Assembly: GCA_002308875.1 (NCBI GenBank)
Contig: DBWK01000003.1
Span: 5,740-13,061 of the forward strand
Length of the DNA stretch: 7,322 bases
Source of the DNA: Treponema sp. UBA1240
GTDB lineage: Bacteria > Spirochaetota > Spirochaetia > Treponematales > Treponemataceae
Direction of reading: 5' to 3'
Part shown: positions 1-6,109 of the stretch, one piece after another
Numbering within the stretch: position 1 is the first letter of the stretch
Layout of the letters: each line of letters starts with the position of its first letter
Translations under genes and position numbers: made by a program
Notes under the pieces: model-generated
Databases searched by the model: none
What the model was told of the DNA's origin: nothing
Seen by the model: only the letters and a program-made list of their open reading frames with translations

Positions 1-1494
1 CCTACAGGTGCTTTTACCGTAATTATTTATGGAATCATAAATAACCCTGAACTCGGTTTTTCGGGGCTTGCAACTGCAACGGTTCTCGCCGGAATAATGC
101 TGATTCTGCTCGGTGTTTTTAAGATGGGTGGGCTTGTAAAGTTTATTCCGTACACGATAGTAATTGGATTTACTGCAGGAATTGCCGTTACGATTGCAAG
201 TGGTCAAATTGGTGACTTTTTCGGTCTTTCGCCGGATTTTTCACAGCCGGTAGAATTTTTAGGCAAAACCTATACAAAAATGCCGGGTGATTTTATAGGA
301 AAGATTGCGGTTTACGTTTTTTCAATGCATACAATAAACTGGTATTCATTTGCAATGTCAGTAATATGCCTTGCCATCATTTTTTTGTGGCCAAAAATCA
401 CAAACCGAATTCCGGGGTCGCTTGTTGTTATTATTCTTGCAACACTTGCAAATCTGCTCCTTTCACGTTTTTTCAATTTGCATACTGACATAATAAACGA
501 CCGCTACGTTATTCCGTCTTCACTCCCAAAACCAACTCTGCCGTCGCTGAGCGTTTCAACAATCGTAACAGTCTTTCCGACAGCCTGTTCCATTGCCGTT
601 CTTGCCGCAATCGAATCGTTGCTTAGTGCGGTAGTTGCGGATGGTATGATTGGTACAAAACACGATTCAAATACCGAGCTGATAGGTCAGGGAATCGGCA
701 ATATTCTGTCGCCGCTTTTCGGCGGACTTCCGGCAACGGGAGCTATTGCAAGAACCGCGACCAACATTAAGAATGGCGGACGAACTCCTATTGCGGGTAT
801 TGTGCATGCGCTGGTTCTTTTAGTCATAGTAGTGTTTTTAGGAAAATACGTAGTTTACATACCAATGGCAGCCCTTGCAGCCGTTTTGATAAACGTTGCC
901 TGGAATATGGCAGGAATCCCGGCAGTAAAGGCTTTGCTTAAAGGTCAAAAATCGGATATTTGCGTTCTTGCGGTTACGTTCCTGATTACCGTTTTTGTTG
1001 ATTTGACTGTTGCCATCGCTGTTGGCTTGGGATTTGCCGCCTTCTTCTTTATAAAAAAGATGATTGATGTTTCTGAAATGCAGACGCGACAAGGTGCATT
1101 TGCCAGCGGAATAAAAGGCAGCGGAAACGATGAACAGATTGTAATTCCTGACGGTGTTCTGGTATACGAGATTGACGGACCGTTGTTCTTCGGAACTGTC
1201 CGCAAGTTTGAACTTGCAGTTGAACAGGCTGGTGTTGCGTACCGTGTTTTGATTATCCGCATGCGCAATACAATTTATCTTGATGCCGGCGGAATAAGAG
1301 CACTCGAGCAGTGCAAACAGGCTTGCGATAGAAAGAAAATCACCATTATAATCTCAGGAATCCACACCCAGCCGTACATGCTGATGGAAAAAATGGGAAT
1401 GTGTGATGCTCTTGGCAAAGAGAACATTTTTGATAATATAACGGATGCTTTAAAAAGAGCGGAAGAAGTTTCAAACCAAAAGGCGAAAAAGTAA
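1..1494 (+). CDS. SulP/SLC26 family anion transporter with C-terminal STAS domain, DauA (YchM)-like; 5' end outside window
   Basis: The reading frame is open from base 1, so the start codon lies to the left; 497 residues are visible and SulP proteins usually have about 550. Codons 2-6 read PTGAF, the conserved SulP third-helix motif. Several hydrophobic segments follow. Codons about 203-274 carry the family core: AIESLLSAVVADGMIG, then GN.LSPLFGG.PATGAIARTA.NI..GGRTPI. From memory this stretch most resembles E. coli DauA, an inner-membrane C4-dicarboxylate transporter. Other SulP proteins move sulfate or bicarbonate, so the substrate is uncertain. A cytoplasmic STAS domain follows from about codon 380 to 485 (IPDGVLVYEIDGPLFFG, then LDAGGIRALE). 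The site where the anti-sigma antagonist SpoIIAA has its phosphorylated Ser is Ala here (LDAGG), so phospho-switching is unlikely. The TAA stop shares its last A with the ATG of the next gene, which suggests an operon with coupled translation. Family call is firm; substrate is not. Confidence 0.93.
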   Translation, partial: PTGAFTVIIYGIINNPELGFSGLATATVLAGIMLILLGVFKMGGLVKFIPYTIVIGFTAGIAVTIASGQIGDFFGLSPDFSQPVEFLGKTYTKMPGDFIGKIAVYVFSMHTINWYSFAMSVICLAIIFLWPKITNRIPGSLVVIILATLANLLLSRFFNLHTDIINDRYVIPSSLPKPTLPSLSVSTIVTVFPTACSIAVLAAIESLLSAVVADGMIGTKHDSNTELIGQGIGNILSPLFGGLPATGAIARTATNIKNGGRTPIAGIVHALVLLVIVVFLGKYVVYIPMAALAAVLINVAWNMAGIPAVKALLKGQKSDICVLAVTFLITVFVDLTVAIAVGLGFAAFFFIKKMIDVSEMQTRQGAFASGIKGSGNDEQIVIPDGVLVYEIDGPLFFGTVRKFELAVEQAGVAYRVLIIRMRNTIYLDAGGIRALEQCKQACDRKKITIIISGIHTQPYMLMEKMGMCDALGKENIFDNITDALKRAEEVSNQKAKK

Positions 1495-2249
1495 TGAAAG
1501 AATTCAAACAATGGCACGAAGAAAAAGACGGACTTACCAAATTTTACAGAGAAGTTAAACTCGATTTCGGAAAATGCGATTCAAAACAGCATCTCAAGCT
1601 TTCTGAGCTTTTGTCGCTCTGCGCGGATACCGCCGTTGAAGACTATTTTATCAGGGGCTTTTCATGGCAGTTTCTTGCTGAAAACGGTTTTGTAATCCTT
1701 CTTTCAAGGTCTTCGTTTCATATTAATAAGCCGCTTTGTACGAACGATGAAATACGAGTAAAGACCTGGGAAGAAAAACCGCAGGGCTTGCAGTTGTTCA
1801 GAGCTTTTGAGATAACTGACTTCAGCGGGAATGTTTGCGTAGAAGGTATAACTTCATGGCTTATAGTAAATCCTGAAACAAGAAAAATACTACGGCCAGA
1901 GAGTTTTACTTACAGAAAAGCTCCCGAAGTTTCTTTGCCTCATCATTGTATGGATTGCGGCAAGATTCAGCTTCCTGAAGATATGAAACTGCTTGAAGAA
2001 AGAAAAGTGCGCTTTTCGGAAATTGACAGCAATAACCATGTGAACAATTCAAAATACGCGGATTTTGCGCTTGATTCCCTTCCTGAAGAATACTATCTGA
2101 AAGATTTTACTGACATCCGAATCAACTACGCAAAGGAAATGCGGCTTGGTGAAACAATCCGTCTCTACGGCAGTTTTTCGGACGGAAAAATATGCGTGAC
2201 CGGTAAACACGATAACGACGTATGTTTTGAATGTGAGCTATTCTTTTAG
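1494..2249 (+). CDS. acyl-ACP thioesterase (FatA/FatB type, double hot-dog fold)
   Basis: A 251-residue cytoplasmic enzyme that should hydrolyse fatty acyl-ACP to free fatty acid and ACP, ending chain elongation. Two hot-dog halves are visible, about residues 15-140 and 165-250, as in plant FatA/FatB and the bacterial family PF01643. The second half has the catalytic signature D178-x-N180-x-H182 followed by VNN..Y, and a Glu at 215 in INYAKEM that aligns with the catalytic Glu of plant FatB (EYRREC). All the expected catalytic positions are therefore present. There is no signal peptide or membrane segment, and length fits bacterial members. The start ATG overlaps the upstream TAA (TAATG). Only a weak AAAGG lies about 10 bases before it, so initiation probably depends on ribosomes finishing the transporter gene. 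The 3' end runs 12 bases into the convergent lipoprotein gene. Chain-length preference cannot be read from sequence. Confidence 0.92.
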   Translation: MKEFKQWHEEKDGLTKFYREVKLDFGKCDSKQHLKLSELLSLCADTAVEDYFIRGFSWQFLAENGFVILLSRSSFHINKPLCTNDEIRVKTWEEKPQGLQLFRAFEITDFSGNVCVEGITSWLIVNPETRKILRPESFTYRKAPEVSLPHHCMDCGKIQLPEDMKLLEERKVRFSEIDSNNHVNNSKYADFALDSLPEEYYLKDFTDIRINYAKEMRLGETIRLYGSFSDGKICVTGKHDNDVCFECELFF

Positions 2250-3758
2250 ACCCACAGTTATTCCATTCAGCTTTGCAGGGTATTTTTCGTAATAAATAAG
2301 GCGCCCGTTTACAAAGCCAACACGAATAATCATGCTTTCTTCCGCACCAGGCATTTCATCCATTCCGGGAAACACAAAATTCCCAAGCGACCATACAATA
2401 AGGGTGTTGTTGTACCATTCAACAGGCTGCAGCACATGCGGATGCGAGCCAAAAACAACGTCCGCGCCTGCGTCCGCCAACTCCTGATAAAAAGTTCTTT
2501 GCTCAGGTGTCGGTTTTGTTACGTATTCGCTGCCGCCGTGCACATTCATAATCACAATCCTGTTCTGTTCTTTTTCTTTGCGTATCATTTCAGGAATCTG
2601 CTCCGAAGCCCACAAAATACCGGCTCTGTCGTCTTTGGCGGACGCTGTGTTTTTGCCGTTAAAACCACTTTGTTCCTGCGGAAAAGCTCCGCATGACAAA
2701 ACAGAAATCGCTTGGTTTTTAATCTCTGTCCGGTAGAATTCGGATGCGTCTTTCAGTGTTAAACCTGCGCCGGACGTTACAAATCCATATTCGAGAACGT
2801 TTTTTAAAGTGTCCTTAAAACCTTCCTCTCCGTAATCGTAGCTGTGGTTGTTTGTGAGCATCAGGTACGAAAAACCGCTCTGCTTAAGGACAGACAGAAC
2901 TTCTTTTTTAAATTTGAACGTATATGTTTTTTGTGCATTGTCTGTTCTTTCGGTTATTGTTCCTTCCAGATTCCCGATTGTAAGATCACTGCCTTGTAAA
3001 ATGGGGAGCGTGTTTGTAAACACGGATTCGGGACTGCCGGTTTCAATCAGTTTTTGGTCAACGCCTCTGCCGAGCATCATATCGCCCGCCGAACATATAA
3101 AAAGAACTTCGGGGTTTGAATCCCATTTGACAGCCGGTGCAAATAATTCGCGGAACCATGTTTCCGCTTTTTCCGCCGCAAGGGGGTGGTTCTTCTTTAT
3201 TTTTTTGCTTTTTATTGTATCTGAATCAGAAAAAACGCATTCGGCGTATACACTTGAAAAAAGCGGGTATTCGGCATTGTCGGTGTATATTTTTTTGCCG
3301 TCGATTTCAAGCGGCAGGGCAATGTAACCGGCAGGAATCTCGTCAAAATAAAACAACTGTATGGAATCTGCTGTTTCACCGTTCAGCGATTCTTCCGTGT
3401 TGTATGCTTTTATGGGCAGGTCTTCGCAAAACGGTACGCACGGAAAAAGGTACTTCCGCTCGGTTTCCGCGCTTAACGGCGAGTCAGGTGTTTCTGTTAT
3501 GTTTATTTCCGCAAGTTTGCAGTATGATAAAGACGAACCACTCTTTGAGACAATGAGTTTTATTGATTTATCCTCATACAGCACAAATGTTTCGCCATAA
3601 TCTCCGTTTTCAAATTGTTCATATTGTTCAAAAAAGTTTTTGTTTTTCAACAAGGAAAAAACATCCGGCTCAAGTTGGATCTCATATACAGCCGGTGAGC
3701 ATGAAATGCAGAAGAGAGAAAGGCAGACAATTATAATAATCAGTAACGGTTTTGGCAT
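2238..3758 (-). CDS. CapA family (PGA_cap, metallophosphatase-like) lipoprotein
   Basis: A predicted exported lipoprotein of 506 residues from the ATG at 3758. The N-terminus is MPKP, a run of hydrophobic residues, then CISC, so lipidation is expected at Cys20; -3 Cys is unusual but spirochaete lipoboxes are loose. An ATG 14 codons upstream (3800) is also in frame, but it would give an 18-residue leader before the hydrophobic core, so I prefer 3758. Neither start has a clear Shine-Dalgarno site. Residues about 21-215 are unrecognised. Residues about 220-465 form the CapA domain, with SAGDMMLGRG (GD 225-226), NLEG 263-266, TNNHSYDYG near 302-310, VHGGSEY near 406-412, GSHPHVLQP 437-445 and SLGNFVF 457-463. 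The usual HWG motif reads HGG. CapA homologues act in poly-gamma-glutamate capsule synthesis in Bacillus, but most family members are uncharacterised and no other capsule gene is nearby. It should act outside the cytoplasmic membrane; substrate unknown. Confidence 0.85.
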   Translation of the reverse strand: MPKPLLIIIIVCLSLFCISCSPAVYEIQLEPDVFSLLKNKNFFEQYEQFENGDYGETFVLYEDKSIKLIVSKSGSSLSYCKLAEINITETPDSPLSAETERKYLFPCVPFCEDLPIKAYNTEESLNGETADSIQLFYFDEIPAGYIALPLEIDGKKIYTDNAEYPLFSSVYAECVFSDSDTIKSKKIKKNHPLAAEKAETWFRELFAPAVKWDSNPEVLFICSAGDMMLGRGVDQKLIETGSPESVFTNTLPILQGSDLTIGNLEGTITERTDNAQKTYTFKFKKEVLSVLKQSGFSYLMLTNNHSYDYGEEGFKDTLKNVLEYGFVTSGAGLTLKDASEFYRTEIKNQAISVLSCGAFPQEQSGFNGKNTASAKDDRAGILWASEQIPEMIRKEKEQNRIVIMNVHGGSEYVTKPTPEQRTFYQELADAGADVVFGSHPHVLQPVEWYNNTLIVWSLGNFVFPGMDEMPGAEESMIIRVGFVNGRLIYYEKYPAKLNGITVGLKE

Positions 3759-3805
3759 ATTTACGCTGATTTTATCATGTCCTGTCAAATACTTCCACAT
3801 GGTTC

Positions 3806-3834
3806 TTGAAAAAAGGAGAATGGTTCTGTATAAT
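3806..3834 (+). promoter_or_regulatory. sigma-70-type promoter of the tRNA-Ala gene
   Basis: TTGAAA at 3806-3811 (-35) and a perfect TATAAT at 3829-3834 (-10) are separated by exactly 17 bases. Transcription would start near 3841, about six bases before the mature tRNA 5' end, which is normal for a tRNA leader trimmed by RNase P. The discriminator (3835-3840) is not GC-rich, so sequence gives no sign of stringent control. This is the best promoter in the window. Confidence 0.8.
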
Positions 3835-3846
3835 ATGCAGAGTTTC

Positions 3847-3919
3847 GGGGCATTAGCTCATCTGGTAGAGCGATTGGTTCGCAATCAATAGGTGGTCGGT
3901 TCGAGTCCGATATGCTCCA
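3847..3919 (+). tRNA. tRNA-Ala (anticodon CGC)
   Basis: A complete 73-base cloverleaf. The acceptor stem is 3847-3853 with 3912-3918, including a G3:U70 wobble pair, the main identity element for alanyl-tRNA synthetase. The D arm is GCTC/GAGC with loop ATCTGGTA. The anticodon stem ATTGG/TCAAT encloses loop TTCGCAA, with anticodon CGC at 3880-3882. The variable loop has five bases. The T arm GTCGG/CCGAT has loop TTCGAGT. The discriminator base is A3919. CCA is not encoded (TAA follows), so it must be added by the CCA-adding enzyme. It decodes GCG alanine codons. Anticodon and G3:U70 agree with each other, which makes the identity firm. Confidence 0.97.
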
Positions 3920-3931
3920 TAATTGTTATCA

Positions 3932-4888
3932 TTATTTACTTTCTTTGAATACATCAGTTTTTAATGCGGAAATATAATAATCAAAATAGAATTTGCCTAT
4001 AATGTATTTATTTGAAGCGCCTTCCGTGCAGCTGATGATTTTTCCGTCAACAATGTCCAAATCTTCTGAAAAGCTTGGAGCAAAAAGAACCGAAGTCGGG
4101 TCTCCCAAAAAATAAAGCGGAACTCCGTTATAGTTTTCGTTCATTTTTATTACGGAATCTTTGCTGTAAAAAAGAAAACAGGACGGTGAAAGTCCCCAGG
4201 ATGTGGAAAGGTAGATATTACCTTCCGCATCTGTTGCAAAGCCCTGTACTTTGTCCGGCAGTGAATAATAGGCAACCGGTTTTGATACATCATTCTTTGC
4301 ATATTTGCCCATAAGTGCGGTATGCACCGTGTTATTATGTGTTACGGGATGTTTGCATATATAATAAGGTTCATGCGCAAATTCGCCAGTATAGATAAAA
4401 TCTCTGTCCACAAAAACAAAAGCGCATACAATGTCGTTCATTTTTACGGGAGTACCGATTTCAATTTTGGACGAGTCTGCTTTTAATTCTTCAGCACTGA
4501 ATATGTAAAGTCCTTCTTCTCCGTTCGCAAGATAAAATTTGCCGTCTGCGTATTGCAGACCACCGGCATGACCGGTAAACGGCTTTGCTTCTGACAATAG
4601 TTCGTAACAGCTTATTTTTTGAGAATCTCTTTCCACAGTGTATATTCTGCTTGTTTTGCCGTTTTTCATGTATCCGCAGGTAGCAAAATAGTTTTTATTA
4701 TCATTATAAGTCAGCCCTTGTGTAACGTAGTTGTCCCAAAGGCCCGGGTTTTTTGCAATAATAGTTCTTGATTTGTAAAAACCACTGAATTTGATTCTGT
4801 TGTATATGGTAAGCCCTGCGGCAAGTACAAGCAAAAAAACTGCTGCACTTAACAAAATTATTTTTAGAACATGTAAAATTTTCTTCAT
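3932..4888 (-). CDS. membrane-anchored extracytoplasmic protein, beta-propeller-like, function unknown
   Basis: A 318-residue protein with MKK, then one strong hydrophobic segment at about residues 9-29 (signal anchor or uncleaved signal peptide; no lipobox Cys). The remaining 285 residues should lie outside the membrane. They contain four spaced, similar stretches: VTQGLTYNDNKNYFAT (55-70), GHAGGLQYADGKFYLANG (107-123), VQGFATDAEGNIYLSTSWG (214-232) and EDLDIVDGKIISCTEG (275-290). Each has a turn followed by a beta strand, the pattern of beta-propeller blades. I recall similar QGL/GYM..G..SRIY proteins in gut Firmicutes, all uncharacterised. No catalytic motif is recognisable. I chose the ATG at 4888; an in-frame TTG at 4906 adds only six residues and has no better ribosome site. 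The gene ends 12 bases from the tRNA gene that faces it. Confidence 0.75.
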   Translation of the reverse strand: MKKILHVLKIILLSAAVFLLVLAAGLTIYNRIKFSGFYKSRTIIAKNPGLWDNYVTQGLTYNDNKNYFATCGYMKNGKTSRIYTVERDSQKISCYELLSEAKPFTGHAGGLQYADGKFYLANGEEGLYIFSAEELKADSSKIEIGTPVKMNDIVCAFVFVDRDFIYTGEFAHEPYYICKHPVTHNNTVHTALMGKYAKNDVSKPVAYYSLPDKVQGFATDAEGNIYLSTSWGLSPSCFLFYSKDSVIKMNENYNGVPLYFLGDPTSVLFAPSFSEDLDIVDGKIISCTEGASNKYIIGKFYFDYYISALKTDVFKESK

Positions 4889-5044
4889 ACTATATTGATA
4901 AAGCAAAATCGCAACAAATTCAATCTTGTTATTTTGAACTTTTCCGGTTGTAAAATATGCGGCGGTACTTGTTTTTTTGGGGGATAATGACTAAGCTTGT
5001 TATATGTAAAAAATCGCACTGGATTAAATCTGGAGGCAATAATA
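4889..5044. promoter_or_regulatory. divergent spacer holding the promoters of the propeller-like gene (-) and of gpsA-ffh (+)
   Basis: This AT-rich 156-base gap separates two divergent ATGs, so it should carry promoters both ways. On the minus strand, TTGAAT (4918-4923) stands 17 bases from TATCAA (4895-4900), which would start transcription almost on the ATG at 4888. On the plus strand the best pair is TTGTTA (4926-4931) and TAAAAT (4951-4956), but the 19-base spacing is long. TTGGGG (4977-4982) with TATATG (5001-5006) is an alternative. None is convincing. No riboswitch or strong hairpin is seen. Confidence 0.35.
5032..5036 (+). promoter_or_regulatory. Shine-Dalgarno site fixing the gpsA start
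   Basis: GGAGG lies eight bases before the ATG at 5045. It selects that ATG over the in-frame TTG at 4997, which has no such site and would add 16 residues that do not resemble a GpsA N-terminus. Confidence 0.85.
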
Positions 5045-6109
5045 ATGGAAAATAACGGACCAAAAAATATAGGTGTTATCGGCGCAGGTGCCTGGGGAAC
5101 CGCTCTTTCACATGCGCTTGGAAACGGCGGAAATTCCGTTCAGCTTTGGGCTTTGGAACAAGATGTTGTTGATTCAATAAATAACCGGCATGAGAATGAA
5201 AGGTATTTGAAAGGATTCAAACTTTCAGAGAATGTTACCGCTTCAACCGACATAAAAAAAGTCGCGGCGGACAAAGAATTTCTTATACTTGCAAGCCCGT
5301 CACTTTTTCTTGCTCCGACCGTAAAAAAAATACTGGATGTTCCGTCAATAAAAGACGGTTCTACCTGCATCGGAGTTCTTACAAAAGGTTTTATTCCTAC
5401 AGATAACGGTCCAAGGCTGATTTTGAGCGAGCTTGAATCGGTTCTGCCGCCATGCTATGCAAAAAGCCTTGTTTATATTGCAGGTCCAAGCCATGCGGAA
5501 GAAGTTGCGATGGGTAAACTTACCGGCTTGATTGCCGCCAGCGAAAACCCGAAGAACTCCATACGTTTCCGCGATTTACTCCGCGTTAAGGGCCTTATGG
5601 TTTATTCCAGCTTTGACGTTATAGGCGTTCAGGTTTGTGCCGCCGCAAAGAACGTTGTTGCCGTTGTGTTCGGCTGTTTGGATGCCATTGCCGAAAATTC
5701 AGACTTTTTTGGTGATAACTCCGAATCTCTGCTGCTTGCCGCCGGTTTGAACGAAATCCAGACACTGGGCAAGGCAATGGGTGCTACTCACTCCGAAACA
5801 TTCACTTCCATTTCCGGCGTAGGCGATTTGGATGTTACATGCCGCAGTAAATACGGACGTAACCGCCGCTTTGGACAGGATATTATCAAAAAAGAAATAC
5901 TAAAAAAATTCTCTTCGATAGACGATTTAATAAGCCGCATCGGCGAAATCGGTTACCTGCCGGAAGGTGCGGTTGCCTGTAAATATGTGCATGAAATCAG
6001 CCAGAAATACAACCTCAAACTGCCGATATGCAACGGACTTTATAAAGTTCTTAACCGCGAGGTTGAACCGTTGAAACTCATAAGTGATATGCTTGGCGGA
6101 GGATTTTAA
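5045..6109 (+). CDS. gpsA: NAD(P)-dependent glycerol-3-phosphate dehydrogenase
   Basis: A cytoplasmic enzyme of 354 residues (EC 1.1.1.94) that reduces dihydroxyacetone phosphate to sn-glycerol 3-phosphate, the backbone for phospholipid synthesis. The Rossmann motif GAGAWG is at 13-18. LTKG (112-115), AGPSHAEEVA (146-155) and AAKNV with the expected catalytic Lys at 202 follow. The C-terminal helical domain has SGVGDLDVTC (257-266) and GRNRRFG (271-277), which correspond to the family's GDL..TC and SRNR motifs. Length is near the usual 330-350. The start is set by GGAGG at 5032-5036. The TAA stop overlaps the ATG of ffh (TAATG), and the last gpsA codons include the ribosome site for ffh, so the two are probably co-transcribed and coupled. 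No active-site residue appears to be missing. Confidence 0.96.
   Translation: MENNGPKNIGVIGAGAWGTALSHALGNGGNSVQLWALEQDVVDSINNRHENERYLKGFKLSENVTASTDIKKVAADKEFLILASPSLFLAPTVKKILDVPSIKDGSTCIGVLTKGFIPTDNGPRLILSELESVLPPCYAKSLVYIAGPSHAEEVAMGKLTGLIAASENPKNSIRFRDLLRVKGLMVYSSFDVIGVQVCAAAKNVVAVVFGCLDAIAENSDFFGDNSESLLLAAGLNEIQTLGKAMGATHSETFTSISGVGDLDVTCRSKYGRNRRFGQDIIKKEILKKFSSIDDLISRIGEIGYLPEGAVACKYVHEISQKYNLKLPICNGLYKVLNREVEPLKLISDMLGGGF
6098..6102 (+). promoter_or_regulatory. Shine-Dalgarno site of ffh inside the gpsA 3' end
   Basis: GGAGG sits six bases before the ffh ATG at 6109, within the Gly-Gly-Gly codons at the end of gpsA. Together with the TAATG overlap it supports the 6109 start and lets ffh be translated by reinitiation or by new ribosomes. 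Confidence 0.85.

Noticed and set aside
838..1540. Several minus-strand open frames of 64-107 codons opposite the transporter gene
   Set aside because: They lie antisense to a strongly conserved SulP/STAS coding region, have no recognisable domain, and are explained as shadows of it.
2186..2211. Possible minus-strand terminator for the CapA-like gene (CGTG/CACG hairpin followed by CATATTTTT)
   Set aside because: A stem of only four pairs with a nine-base loop, inside the thioesterase coding sequence; too weak to call.
2250..2287. Possible plus-strand terminator after the thioesterase gene (ACCC...GGGT followed by ATTTTT)
   Set aside because: Four pairs with a loop over 20 bases; unlikely to fold as an intrinsic terminator.
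2436..3600. Plus-strand open frames of 79-159 codons opposite the CapA-like gene
   Set aside because: Composition is Phe/Cys/Ser/Arg-rich and low in motifs, as expected for antisense frames; the CapA motifs on the minus strand account for the region.
3640..3891. Plus-strand open frame of 83 codons running into the tRNA gene
   Set aside because: It crosses the tRNA promoter and most of the tRNA and is antisense to the lipoprotein signal sequence; its end reflects tRNA sequence, not protein.
3847..3919. The tRNA gene as an integration site for a mobile element
   Set aside because: No integrase gene and no repeated copy of the tRNA 3' end is present in the window.
4075..4314. Plus-strand open frame of 79 codons opposite the propeller-like gene
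   Set aside because: No domain and no ribosome site; the minus-strand frame has a membrane anchor and repeated blade-like stretches.
4997..5044. TTG at 4997 as the start of gpsA
   Set aside because: It lacks a ribosome site, and the ATG at 5045 has GGAGG at good spacing and gives the normal GpsA N-terminus.
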